Below, one piece after another: positions 12,601 to 25,332 of a stretch of 64,000 nucleotides of DNA (position 1 is its first letter; every line of letters begins with the position of its first letter). Source of the stretch: Rhodeus uyekii (taxonomy: Eukaryota > Chordata > Actinopteri > Cypriniformes > Acheilognathidae); contig JAWRVZ010000029.1 in assembly GCA_037043235.1 (NCBI GenBank), forward strand, positions 3,192,001 through 3,256,000. Reading direction: 5' to 3'. The notes under the pieces are model-generated. The model saw only the letters and a list, made by a program, of their open reading frames with translations, ran no database searches and was not told where the DNA came from. A program made the position numbers and the translations under genes.

Positions 12601-13431
12601 GTGTTTGCATTTGCATGCTTTTCATCAAGTGTGTGAAAGTTATGGGTTTCATTTGTTCTTCTGATGAAAGAACATGATGAAATTCCCATCTACCCTCAGC
12701 TACCCAGAATACCTCAAGACAAGCTCAAAGCACAATGAAGACACTGTGTGGTATATCCCATAAATCTGCCATTTGGCACAGTGCTAAGCTGCCGTGGACA
12801 GTTTAAGCCCAGCGAAACAAACTTTCTTTTCTTGTTCACTGCCTGAGCAAGCCATATGGATCAGCATCAGAAGCCATTGTCAGGAATGATTTTGAAATGA
12901 TTGGTAATGCTTGATAGAGGCGTTTTGGTAAGTGCTCTCTTCATTATTTACTTCTGAAGAATTTACCCTCTCTCCCATATCTGCCAGCACTTCCCACAAT
13001 CTGCCAATCATCCCAAAAACTGCCAATACAGAATTTCTTAATAATAATGCAAATAAATAAAATATTTCATAGGACACTGTTATTTAAGAAAAAAAGTTAT
13101 ATAGTTGAATATATTTACAGTAAAAATATAATTGTAAAATGCTTAATTGCTTGACAGCACTGTACTATACACTATATCTCATACTGTACTATATTTGTAA
13201 GTAAAAAGAACAAATCATCTTATAGCTAACAGTAAAAAACTGACATCCTAGAATGTGTGACCCTTCAAATTTGATGGTTTTTAAACTTAATAATGTTTCT
13301 TCATAGTTTTATCTTATCATTAATATTCATTAGGGTTTTATGTTATATCTTATGTTGTATAATGTATGTTTTAGTGTCATGTTTGTTACATAATGGTGTT
13401 TTGTGCTTTGTTTGTATGACACTGTGTGCAG

Positions 13432-13493
<62 letters not shown>

Positions 13494-15113
13494 TTTATTT
13501 TACTGAATTATTCTGGCAAGCACGGCCGCCATTTTTATTTTGTTAAAAAGGAAAGATTTGTTTGACAATCATTTTGATTATTAAGATTTAATTAAAAAGA
13601 TGATTAATTAAACTGTTAAAACGTAATCTTGAAAATTAAAAAGGAAAATTTAGAATGGAAAAATGGCTTTAATTTAATTAATTATTTAATTATATATGTT
13701 TATTCATTTCAGTTAATTAGACAAGCTTTTAATCACTAACGTTTAATTTAACCATTATAATAATTAAATACATAATTTTTATAATATATATACATAATTT
13801 AACCAGAGTCCAGAAAAAAATTTAAATGGGGAAAAAAAATAAAAAGGAAGAAAAGGAATTTGAAAAATAATAATAATATATAATTTAGGAAAAAAATAAA
13901 ACATTTTTATAGGGCTATAGACATACCTCTTTAGGTTATCTAACAAAACATTTTTCCAGTGTAAAATAAACCTTGAATTACATAACATGATTAGTTTGCG
14001 ATCTGGAGTTCACCATGTTGTTAACTTGTCAGAGTTGTCATGAAATTACAGGCTGGAGAAAATGCAACTATAAAACACATCACTCAACGATTTCTCCTTC
14101 GCTGAAAGGCATGAATCAACAGAAGCACGAGATGAGATGTGCCGGCCCTTTGCGGCTGGTTTTGTCAGTGAGATGTTTCAGAGAGACCTAATGCATCGAA
14201 AATGAATAGCAGTGGGAACAATGAAACACACTCGATTACTGCTACCCGACTGATTCATCTCAAATCTCTAACGTGGGTGACCACTTTCCCACATGCAGAT
14301 ATCAGCTGTGTCATTTCAAACCTGTTTTCAATCAGCATAACCATGACTGCTGCCAGGAGGCTTTGTGTGAATTCCCATGAATAGATAGAGAGTTGCTTGG
14401 CAAGTTGATTCACAAAGCCTTTTTGGTCTAGCGGCAGCTTTGCTTGTTCTGACCTGTCTCAGGGTTCTGGGTAAAGATTAAACAAGTTCAATTCATCATG
14501 TGATACAATTTTGTGGTTGAAATGAAAAATGTATTAAAACTAAATCCTGTTTTTTTGGAGAAACTTGTCTTTTCAAGATGCACAGCAGGCTGTACAAAAT
14601 ATGACCAGTGTCCGTTTCAACATTACATGTACACTCTTTACATGATTCACTCTTACTAACTGTCTAAATGTGAATGATTCATCGCTGCACATTGTTCTAA
14701 AGACAAAAATGCTTGCCTTTCTAATCTTTTCTCAAAATGTAACAACTTGTTCCACCTTGACATGTCTTTACTTTGGACTTACATCATCAGCCAAATAATG
14801 AAACCTCACCTAAAGGTCCTGACCCACATTTGTTTTTTAATATCCTGTTTCAGCTGGTTGCGTAAAACATTTATTGCCGACATTGAAGACACTATCTAGA
14901 TGGACTTAATTTACTTGTGTGATAAATGTTCCCATTCTTACTGTGCAGTTAATATTACATGCAGCTAATTTAGAAATGATGGCAGTTAAAAATGTGTTTG
15001 CTTAAAATATCATGGCAGAAGTTGCTGTTTTCATTATATTACATCATATTGTATTATATTAGGTTGCTTATTTGTAATTTTTGTAGATACAGATGTTTTT
15101 GTCAAATCACTGG
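12601..15113. other. Non-coding, no gene found
   Basis: AT-rich sequence with a TA microsatellite and a TTAATTAA-rich zone at 13560-13760. No supported gene. Confidence 0.5.
13433..13489. repeat. (TA)n microsatellite
   Basis: Pure TA run of about 28 units. Confidence 0.95.
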
Positions 15114-16779
15114 TGTCACATCCAGGGCAAATGGTCGAGGTGGAGTGGAGCGATCGGAGGCTGGAGGCGGAGCCATGGAGAGGAGGGTGAGGTGGAACCG
15201 AGGGACTGGGTGGCAGGAATGGCCGGAGACTGCAGAGACAGACAGACACTGAAGATATACACTCACCTAAAGGATTATTAGGAACACCATACTAATACTG
15301 TGTTTGACCCCCTTTCACCTTCAGAACTGCCTTAATTCTACGTGGCATTGATTCAACAAGGTGCTGAAAGCATTCTTTAGAAATGTTGGCCCATATTAAT
15401 AGGAGCATCTTGCAGTTGATGGAGATTTGTGGGATGCACGTCCAGGGCACGAAGCTCCCGTTCCACCACATCCCAAATATGCTCTATTGGGTTGAGATCT
15501 GGTGACTGTGGAGCCATTTTAATACAGTGAACTCATTGCCATGTTCAAGAAACCAATTTGAAATGGTGCATTATCCTGCTGGAAGCAGCATCAGAGGATG
15601 GGCACATGGTGGTCATGAAGGGATGGACATGGTCAGAAACAATGCTCAGGCAGGTCATGGCATTTAAACGATGCCCAATTGGCACTAAGGGGCCTAAAGT
15701 GTGCCAAGAAAACATCCCCCACACCATTACACCACCACCACCAGCCTGCACAGTGGTAACAAGGCATGATGGATCCATGTTCTCATTCTGTTTACGCCAA
15801 ATTCTGACTCTACTATCTGAATGTCTCAACAGAAATCGAGACTCATCAGACCAGGCAACATTTTTCATCTTCAACGGTGCAATTTTGGTGAACTCGTGCA
15901 AATTGTAGCCTCTTTTTCCTATTTTTAGTGGAGATGATTAGATAATTGCATTAATGAGAAATTGAACAGGTGTTCCTAATAATCCTTTAGGTGAGTGTAC
16001 ATTGAACATACAAATTCATTATAAGTTCATTACAGTGGTCTGGAGAGGTGGTGGGAGCCCTAGGTGAGATGGACCAGCAAGTTTGGGATGTAACAGACTG
16101 AGTCAGATGATAGCAAAGGGTGCACAAAATCATCCTTTCGAAACTCAAAACAGGTGGACTCACTCTTGCTGCCTGCATTGGGCTCACGCTGCCGATCTTC
16201 TCAGTCTGGGTGGTTTCGGCTGGGCACTGTGGTGTGTATGGGGCTGGTTTTTGCTGGTTTGACTGTGAGACACCAGCAGCCACTCCACAAATTCAATGAT
16301 GCTCCCTCGAGGGCCCACAACTGCGCTCTTGTGGCGGTAATCAGGCCCGGCTTTCGGAAGCAAGCACAGGCAGTGATCTGGGAGGTTTGATAGATGTGTG
16401 AGATAGAGGAAATCCTCTAAATGTTCCGTGTTCCAATTCCCTTCTTTGAGACATATTAGCAAAAAAGCAGGACTGTCCATGGTGGAAAAGAAAAAGGCAA
16501 TAAAACACAACACGAAGAAGCACATACAATATCCTTTTTTTTGGTCGGGTCTCTGTCATAGAGCTGTATTGTAGAAAGTACACAAACATGATGATGGAGG
16601 AAGGCCGTATTTAATAAATCCACAGGTATATCCAGAGAATAGCAATCCAACATTGTGTAACACAGACGAGACCTGACAACAATGAACAGAAACAAGGGAA
16701 CTTACTGTAAATACACATGCAAACAAGGTTAGAGAAAACGGTGCAAACTCAAAACAGTCCAAATGGTGTGACTGTGACA
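15114..16779. mobile_element. Possible LTR-like element split by the Tc1 insertion
   Basis: GC-rich sequence on both sides of the Tc1 copy is bounded by TGTCACA at 15114 and TGTGACA ending at 16779. ACTG lies at or within one base of both edges, a possible target duplication. No retroviral-type protein is visible, so it could be a non-autonomous LTR or an unrelated GC-rich segment. Confidence 0.3.
15260..15997 (-). mobile_element. Internally deleted Tc1-like transposon
   Basis: 738 bases with termini CACTCACCTAAAGGATTATT and the inverted copy, flanked by TA at 15258-15259 and 15998-15999. The minus-strand ORF 15545-15901 has the catalytic-half motifs VAWSDESRFLL and GGGVMVWGMFSWHTLGPL. The N-terminal DNA-binding half is missing. 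Confidence 0.85.
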
Positions 16780-18914
16780 ACTGACAGAAATTGTCTTTTT
16801 ACTCTGTATTATATTATATAAAGATATATAATATATTTACATAAGAAGGAAGCTCACAGTTAGTTACAAGAGCAAATTAGCTTTTTTGTATTTTTTTCTC
16901 TCATTAGCTGGGTCAGTGCGGCATATACATTTGAGCTACAAAAGCAGCATTATTGTCTCTCCTCATTAAAGCAGAGGCTCACTCAGTATACATTTATATG
17001 ATGCTTTCATCTGTTTTGTGTTTTCCAGCCGGAAAACACTGTTTGCAACATGATTTGAGGTATGAATCGTGTTTGTGGCACAAATGGTGCAGGTGAGTTA
17101 CATGGCAAAGTTTAATTCTTACGGTTAGGTGTTTTTCTTCTTCAAATCACCAACCCTAAGTATGAGCAATAGCAATAGTAATGCTTGCCTTTTCCAAAAG
17201 GTCATTTCAGGTTTTGTCTGCTTTGTTCCCAGGTGGCACTTTGAGAACAGCTCTTCTGACTCATTAAGAGAGGCTGAAAACAGAAGCCAAACAGATTCAT
17301 TTTCTCACACTGCAGAAGTGCCCGAAGGCCTCAATATACTTTAATGGTGCCGTTATTAAATCAGTGAAGGTCATTTGAAGAGTTTGACACCCATCTGCCT
17401 TCCCAGAATCAGACTGATTACTTTAATAATTTGTGATTCACCTGGCTGCACAGATTCAGTGATGCAATTATAAATAGAGCACAACGTGTGCAGCGCACAA
17501 TGAGTGACTCAAAGCAGTGAACTGCTGAGTGGATCTTCTCACAGGATAACAGTTGTGGGAACGTTATGGAAGCACAGGTGAAGGGGGTCAGGAGCAGTTG
17601 TTTTGGCCGTTTGGAAACTATGCTGAGCTAAGGAGAGAAACAAACAGACTCCAGTATCGGATACTGACCTTTGCACTTCCACCCTGCCCTGGGGGCTGTG
17701 ACCTTTGGCACACACTGATAGCAGCTGACGCTTGTCCTTGTCAAGTTCCCCAAGCCACAGTCACAATGGTAATGATTGTTAGATATGAAAATAAAACGTA
17801 ATGTTTGTAAATGCAAACAATTTTGCATTACATCTCAATACCTTATTTTGGCTTTCTGGAATACTTGATTCTGATTGGTCAATTGCTACATTCTAAATAT
17901 TGTTGTGTAATGATTATAATTTGGCATCATTATATTGATTTTCTTATTAACATTTTACAAAAATAATAATAATAATAGTAATATGTATTATATAAACAAA
18001 AAATAATGTATATAGTATGATAATGTTATCATCTAAATGTATATGTTATAATTTATATAATATATATTTATGTTTTTTTTAATATATTTTTTATTATAAT
18101 AATACTATAGTTTAGATATTTATAATTTTAATAGTGGTGTTGTCTATTTACTCTCTAGAATACATTAACATGACAGATAAGTTTAGCTTGATTTGAGCCA
18201 AACACTTGAATTTTATGATACCATTGTTGTCATATTTTATTGCTACATATTTGTCATATTTTTTGTCATATTATTTGTCATAAGTCTTTCAGTCTTTCCT
18301 CATTAAAGCAGGCATTCCCCATTCAGTGTAAATCTATGGCTATGAAATCTATTTCACCATGGTCTCTTTTAAATAATTCTTCTTCTAAAACTCAAATAAA
18401 AAATCATTTCAACTGAAAACAATATTTTATAACCATTTCTTTATTGAACTAAATATTCGATGTACAGCCAAATGTTCTTTAATGTAAATAAAATGTGCTT
18501 CACTGTCACATCGTTGTGGTTCATAAACATCTGAGTGTGTGTCTGATAAATGTTATCCACAATAAAAGCAGACAACAACTATTATCACATTTCCTCTCGC
18601 AGCCCTGATGTTTTTATTCTGCTCCACCAATGATCTGAAGGTTTATATGGATCAGGGTTTTATTTCCATGATCTCAGAGTCCTCATGAAAGAGACTGTGA
18701 CTCAAGCCCGACTGCCAGCATTTGTTTACTGAAATGATGACTCCACTGGATCTAGATTAAAGATATGTTTCATATCCAAAGTTAGATTTTCTGAGACTAT
18801 GCTTTTCTAGTAGAAGAATAACTTCTCTGAAGGCAGGAAATATGTACCAGAGAAGTCTTCATGAAGAGCTTCTCAACATGGTCTCAGAGGAAGTTCTGGC
18901 TGCACTATTATTAA

Positions 18915-18981
<67 letters not shown>

Positions 18982-19362
18982 ATAATATACTTATATATTA
19001 TATATATATAAAATATTTATATTGGCTATAAGAATACATTTTAATATTGTCATACAAAATATTGATGCATTGAAAGGTTAAACCCTTGAGCCCTTAAAAT
19101 CACAGAAAACTATCCGTCCGTCCATCCATCCATCCATTTCATGCATGCACCCCTCTATCTATTGACAAAGGTAACACTATTCTCTAATCATTGCTCTGGA
19201 ACCAGGATCACAATTACACATTGTCACATACACATTGTATCTCATTACTACTCTGAACAGTCCCTAATCTTTTCACAATGACATCACACCACATTTTACT
19301 CCATTTTACCCCATTCAAAAAAGTATGCGTAACTCCTAAGTAGCTGCTTATAGTAAGTAAGG
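16780..19362. other. Non-coding, no gene found
   Basis: Mostly unique AT-rich sequence. 17100-17560 is slightly less AT-rich, but the ORF at 17129-17344 shows no family motif. Confidence 0.5.
18921..18978. repeat. (AT)n microsatellite
   Basis: Pure AT run, flanked by TATTATTAAATATA and its approximate inverse, so the block can fold on itself. Confidence 0.95.
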
Positions 19363-19718
19363 TGTCACAGTGTTGTCACATTGTTCACATCCGGGTCCCT
19401 TCTATGTATCTTCCATGTCCTTCACGCACCTGTCCGTGTCTAATCACCTACCTTAAGTCTTGTCAGCTGTTTCCCATCCCGTGCTTGTTATAAAACCCTC
19501 TCGTATTCAAAGGTCCTTGTCGGTCATTGAAACTGTTTCATGTTGTGTTCAGTATGTGGATGTGTTCCTTGTTCCGAGTTCAAAGAGTTTGTACAACAAG
19601 TGCCGCTTTCTGTTTATATTTAAAGTGTTTTTGTTTTCGGTTTGAATAAAGTGTTTCAGTTTGGATCCGCAGTCTCCTCGTGCCTGCACATCGCACACCA
19701 GCACCCCTCTTGTGACAC
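19363..19718 (+). mobile_element. Probable solo LTR
   Basis: About 356 bases from TGTCACA to TTGTGACAC, with AAGG on both sides (19359-19362 and 19719-19722) as a possible target duplication. It carries a TATAAAA box at 19489-19495 and an AATAAA signal at 19645-19650, the internal order expected of U3-R-U5. No internal retroviral genes lie on either side. The small ORFs inside are not genes. Confidence 0.65.
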
Positions 19719-19811
19719 AAGGTAGGCTAGTTTTTGTAGTGGTTATGTTTAGGTATGGGATGAAGGAATGTAGAATATGGCAATGCCGTATAAGGCATTC
19801 ATATCTGCTTT

Positions 19812-19834
19812 ATTATAATAATAATAATAATAAT
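19812..19834. repeat. (ATA)n microsatellite
   Basis: Trinucleotide run of about seven units. Confidence 0.85.
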
Positions 19835-20965
19835 ACATTTTATTTAAGGACACCTTACACACACCTCTTTAAGCTGGCTTACCAATAAAACTCTAAATAT
19901 GCTGTTTTAATTTACAAGCAGCAAATAAGCAACTAAAAATTAATTAATTAAAAAAGGAGGAACTAATGTACTCTAATATTTACATATTTAGAGTACGGAT
20001 GAGGATCTGAAGGTTTGAGAGTAGTATTGGCTACCAATAAAGTACCAATAAACAGCCAATATGATAGTGATATGCATACTAGTTACGTAATAGTGAATGT
20101 GTACCTAATCGAAACTATTTTGAACCAATATTATTCATGCATATTTTAAACTATATATTGTTTTATTGCAAGAAAATAAATACAAAATAATGGCATACAC
20201 TATTATATTAAATATTTACAATTAAAGAATTCTGCTGGCTGCAGACAGTTGTCGTCAGGTTAATGGGGAAATAAATTAACCCGACCAAAAGCCTGAAACA
20301 GCAAATAAAGAACTGTGAAAAAAATCAATCAGAAATTGTCACCTGTCACAACTGGGCGTGAGAGTGAAAAGCACAACTGTGAGATTTGTCATCTTTTCAA
20401 ATATGAAAACACACAGGTCTTTCTCAGTGCTGCTGCTGCTACTCCTGCCCCCCAGTGTTGCACGTTTGATGTCTTCCTCATCTAACACACTCTGTGCTTG
20501 AACTGGGTGGGTCAGATTAGTAAGTCATGTGAGTGTGGAGCAGTGCAAGATCCTCCAGGAGCAGAGTGCAAATGCTAATCAGTGTTTGGATAGATGACAA
20601 GGGAACCATTGCTCTAAAACTATTTATGACAGAGGTCAAGGTTTGGGTCACAAGAGCAGTCCAGCTTGCTTCTGCTGGATGTCAGAAGGACCTGACGAAG
20701 ACCTTGTGAGGATTAAATAGCTTAATGTCTAAATTTATCACATTTTCATGTTAAATACCACGGATTTGTTTTGTTTTTTTACATTTTTAAAAATAAAAAA
20801 AATGTTTTAAACATTTTTTTCCGTTTTTTTTAGTTTTAACATGTTGTTTTTAACAGTTATTTTCTATGCCCTATTTTGCACTATTATATTAATGGCTCAT
20901 TATATGTTAAATACAATCCTCTTCAAGGAGTGTCACTGCAATCAGATCTGCAATCGTTATAGTTG

Positions 20966-21054
20966 TAGGTCATTTGCAATGTTTGTGTCAGCTTGTGTTT
21001 TTGTCAACAGACACCAAATTTAATACATTTAACCATTAAATTTAGTATTTAATA

Positions 21055-21058
<4 letters not shown>
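20966..21058 (+). repeat. Member 1 of a 95-bp direct duplication
   Basis: Shares GTCAGCTTGTGTTTTTGTC and GACACCAAATTTAATA with 22697-22792, about 1.73 kb downstream. Function unknown. Confidence 0.7.

Positions 21059-21088
<30 letters not shown>
21057..21088. repeat. (CT)n microsatellite
   Basis: Dinucleotide run that follows the first member of the 95-bp duplication. Confidence 0.9.
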
Positions 21089-21099
<11 letters not shown>

Positions 21100-21972
21100 T
21101 TCCCTCTGTGTGTGTTTATGAGGAGGGTTGAGGTGAACCCTGTGTTATGGGGACGTCATCATCATCATTGTCCTTGTGGGGACATGTTCTAGTCTTTTAT
21201 AAATCTTAAATTATTTCCTAAACATTTTAATGTACCTCATATTAAAATAAATTGATTTAATAAATAAACAATAAAGACACGATGACCGACTTTAGAAGGG
21301 CTCAGTGCTCTTGTGACGCCATCGGCCAGTTCAGTCAAAATGTTCAATTTTGGAGTTTTAGTGACACCTACTGGTTATTTTATTGATCAACATGAAAGGC
21401 AATGAACGATCAACCAGTTTGATATTTTCCACAAGGAAATACCAGCATAAATAAATAAATGAGTGACAATCTGTTATGACAGTGATCCAGACAATTAGAC
21501 CAAAATGGAGAGAAGGACATACAGGAGACAATAGTCCATTTCATTTTAACATCGTGTGTTAATGTAACAATGTATTTTGTAAAATAGTTTATGAAAACCA
21601 GAGAAATAGTCTGAATAACATGCATGGAGTCTTTACTTTAGTGCAGGTGTTTTATCTGGAGCTGATTCAATGGATATTCATGGTATTCTTTAATTTTACT
21701 CATAGAAATCCTATTTAAAAATGTCCCAATCATTTTAAAGTACTCCTAATAATAATAATAATCATCAAGACAATATAGTGCATTAACATTATTTATTAAT
21801 TGGTCACATTTACATGATGTCACACCCATTTCTTTGTCTTTAAAAAGCTGTAAAGCGGAATGAAAAAGCTGTCTGCTGTCTTCAGAAGAGCAGAACGAGA
21901 CATGGTGTGACATGAATGACAAACAAACAGGATAAACCTGTGGCATTTATGAACATTTCTTCTTGGTTTCCA

Positions 21973-22213
21973 TTAAAGGCATAGTTCACCCAAAAATGAG
22001 AATCATTCACTCGCCCTCAAGTTGTCCCAAACCTGTATGAGTTTCTCTCTTCTGCTGAACACAAAAGAAGATATTTGGAAGAATATGGATATCCAAATAA
22101 TAGTAACCTATTTATTCGTTTTTGTTTGGTTACCAGCAGAAGAGGGAAACTCGTACAACTCATACGAGTAAATGATGACAAACGTCTCACTTTTGAGAAA
22201 ACTATCCTTTTAA
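21973..22213. mobile_element. Palindromic TTAA-flanked MITE
   Basis: Left end TTAAAGGCATAGTTCACCCA and right end AAAACTATCCTTTTAA are inverted. Inner arms (TCTTCTGCTGAACACAAAAG on the left, CAGCAGAAGAGGGAAACTC on the right) also pair. TTAA at both edges suggests a piggyBac- or Kolobok-type target. Related copies are at 42407-42603 and a fragment at 44996-45053. Confidence 0.65.
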
Positions 22214-22696
22214 GAAATAATACTTTTGTTTCTACTCAAATCCAGTGTTTTTAGCCATTTCAACAGTTCTTTTAACAAATTTGAGGTAGGTTGTCACAGA
22301 GGAAACCGCAGACTTGAGAGGAATGCCTTCCTTTTCGTATGAAATAGTAACTAAAACTCATCGTCCACCGCAGAACATCTCGTTTCCGTCACAAGATGGC
22401 GCTGTGAGTTTTGCTTGAAGACTTCAGACGGCCATCAGCTGCAGGGTCAGCTCACTTGTGACGGGCTTCATCAATGAGGGCCATTAAACAACAGAATTTC
22501 TGGCGAGTCAAATGTAGACTAGTAGAATGACATTAGTGTTGTTGTTTCTGAATCTGTCAGAAAGTAGCCTAAGGGAAACAGGTAGGCCTCTGTACTTTAT
22601 TCGGGAAACTCGACATGCTTGTTTTGTTCAACCATATTTTGTCTTTTTCGCGAATGTAACAAACCTTTACAACAGGTTTTAATTTTGTAAAAGTGT

Positions 22697-22792
22697 AGGT
22701 TATTTGCAATGTTTACGTCAGCTTGTGTTTTTGTCGACTGACACCAAATTTAATAAATTTAAACATTACATTTATTATTTAATATCTCTCTG
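22697..22792 (+). repeat. Member 2 of a 95-bp direct duplication
   Basis: Diverged copy of 20966-21058. Both are followed by a TCTCTC stretch. Confidence 0.7.
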
Positions 22793-23196
22793 TGCTACTA
22801 TGCAATAATTAATTTTTCATTCGCGAAATATAAGATATGCTGAATGCAAATTATAGTCTAAATGTCTATTTTTGAGTTGGATCTACTCAAACGAGCGTGT
22901 TTTATGATGTGTGTTTTGGAAAGTCATTGTCTTTCAGATTTTATTGGCTAATAAAATCCTGTTATGACAACTTAGTTGTATTGCTTTTACTCAACAGATA
23001 TTTCAAAAATATTATAAAATCGTATACATTTGGAGGACAAAATTATTATAGTTAGGTTGGGGTAAAAAAAACACACACACATTTGCATAATGTTATTTAG
23101 ACAGAAAACTTGATTGTATATCCTAATGCATCCCATATTTTTAGCAAATTGTGGCATTTGTAACCTATTGTCCTCTCCATTTGTGGGAAGAGCCAT

Positions 23197-23199
23197 GAA

Positions 23200-23232
<33 letters not shown>

Positions 23233-23396
23233 CTCGCTTGCTTTTGTTTGTCTGTGTCTCTCTCTCTTTCTGTCTGTCTCTCTCTCTTTCTGTCTGTCTC
23301 TCTCTCTTTCTGTCTGTCTCTCTCTCTTTCTGTCTGTCTGTCTCTCTTTCTGTCTGTCTGTCTCTCTCTCTTTCTGTCTGTCTGTCTCTCTCTCTT

Positions 23397-23427
<31 letters not shown>

Positions 23428-23812
23428 TTCTGTCTGTCTGTCTCTCTCTGTCTCTATCTCTCTCTTGTCTGTCTGTCTCTCTCTCTGTCTCTCTCTCTCT
23501 CTCTTTTGTCTGTCTGTCACTCTTTCTGTCTGTTTCTCTCTCTCTTTTGTCTGTCTGTCACTCTTTCTGTCTGTTTCTCTCTCTCTTTTTTGTCTGTCTG
23601 TTTCTCTCTCTCTTTTTTGTCTGTCTGTTTCTCTCTCTCTTTTTTGTCTGTCTGTTTCTCTCTCTCTTTTTTGTCTGTCTGTTTCTCTCTCTCTTTTTTG
23701 TCTGTCTGTCTCTCTCTGTCTCTGTTTCTCTCTCCCTGTCTGTCTGTATCTCTCTCTCTCCCTCTCTCTCTTTCTGTTTGTCTGTCTGTCTCTCTCTCTT
23801 TCTCTTTCTATG
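23197..23812. repeat. Long CT/CTGT microsatellite with higher-order 27-bp units
   Basis: Nearly pure pyrimidine on the plus strand: (TC)n and CTGTCTGT motifs alternate. About five 27-base units (TTTCTCTCTCTC, TTTTTT, then GTCTGTCTG) lie at about 23573-23707. Long ORFs of 200-295 codons on both strands arise because the units are multiples of three and lack stops. They are not genes. Confidence 0.95.
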
Positions 23813-25110
23813 GGCCTGTTTCCAATCCGAGGACATGCGTGATACATTTGTGAACTCATGCCCACCCACGTCATCTGCGCGCTCCAGTATCAATGAGATT
23901 ATATGGGCAGGAAATGTAGAAATCCTCAACAAAGAGTTTCATCACTGAACAAAAACCCCACGGCCTTCAGCAGAACAACGCGAGCGAGCAAATGATCCAC
24001 TTTCATCTGAAAGACTCAACACTTTTATATGATTCACCCCATTTTCACCATATCGTTAAAGAAAACTACTTTAAGCGCAATGGGAAATGCAAGATATTAT
24101 TTAGCGAGAGGAAACACATGTGCGAAGATCATATGATAAATACCCTTTTATAAATCTGTTTCTTATTGTAGACTCGCTGCTTCAGAGCTGAACGATATTT
24201 CGAGCTGTTTTACTTTGCTTTTTTTGATGCTCTCCAATATTGTCACTTTCTTTATGGTAGTTTTTATATTTCGATTATTGTTGTTGCTGTGCAATCCAGA
24301 AATTTAATTCAAAAGACAATTAAAATATTAAACTACAATTCATACTGATATGAAATAATGTACTAATCCAGTATTTATCAAATAGTATTGTTGTTATCAT
24401 TTAATATTTATTTATACTTTAAGATATAAAACAATGTAGATGCAAATAAGTATATTAAATATACTATAATTAAACATTCGTTATAAAAATATAATGATGA
24501 TGATGATTCCTTATTGGGCAATGAATATTGTGAATGCTTTGCTTTGCTGGCTAAAAAATGACACGTCATTTAATGTCTGGGATACAAAATGTTTTTTACA
24601 TGATATAATCTGTTATGTAACGTCATGTATTTCTTGTGTCCTGCTTAATTCGGCCATTTCAATTAAACATTCGAGTTATGTGTAAAAGCTATTGTGAGAA
24701 TAGAGAAGTAAACACTAAAATCTTTTATTATTAGTTGATTATGTTCATTTATTTTTTAGTAATTCCATATTCTGAAATGAAAGAAGGACAGTGGCGGTCA
24801 TGCTCTCTTTTATCAGTGCATGCCAATCCCCCCATTCACTATTTTCTGTTAATGAAAAAACGAGAGAGAGAGAAAGACAGCATATCTGATGCAAAGGAGT
24901 TCGTCTTATATTCGTGAGTTAAGCGACATAATGCCCTTGCGACTTCAGTGGCACCATATCAATCACGGTTATCCTTCATTGGACCGTCTGCGGGCAGAAC
25001 CTGGTCGAGTTGCCCTGTTTTCATTGGAGTGGAGCTTCTTCCCGAGAACTTCGTCATGACATCATCGTCATCTGATTCCCGAACAGCTGCAGGAATCCAG
25101 TTGCGTTGGA
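23813..25110. other. FoxD upstream region
   Basis: No gene. G+C rises toward the FoxD gene from about 24930. No convincing TATA box can be placed, so the promoter is probably within the last few hundred bases before the leader. Confidence 0.4.
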
Positions 25111-25332
25111 GTGGACGATGGACATTGCTGTGAGCGCAGCTCTCCAGACCTCCTGCGCTCCAGTGAGGAAGATTCCCGCGTGGCCGAACTAAACCTCGAG
25201 CTGTCCCTTCATAATCCCTCTTCCAGAGTCTTCCGAGGAACCAGGAACAGACCTTTCCGACTGAAAGAGAGAGAATTTAAGACTGTCTGCGTGTTTGGAA
25301 TCCGTCTGGCGTCTCCAACCTGTGGATTATGA
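25111..25332 (+). other. Upstream ORF in the FoxD 5' leader
   Basis: A 73-codon ORF whose TGA (25330-25332) overlaps the FoxD start ATG in the four bases ATGA. It resembles no protein I know. If it is on the mature mRNA it would influence initiation at the FoxD start. It could be a chance ORF in a GC-rich leader, since the transcription start is not known. Confidence 0.35.

Noticed and set aside
13293..13565. ORF with Tyr-Ile repeats that looks membrane-spanning
   Set aside because: Generated by the TA microsatellite.
15558..15908. 116-codon plus-strand ORF as a gene
   Set aside because: Antisense of the Tc1 transposase fragment.
22987..23948. Long ORFs (up to 295 codons, both strands) rich in Ser/Leu/Cys or Arg/Glu/Asp
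   Set aside because: They are translations of a CT/CTGT microsatellite whose repeat units are stop-free multiples of three.
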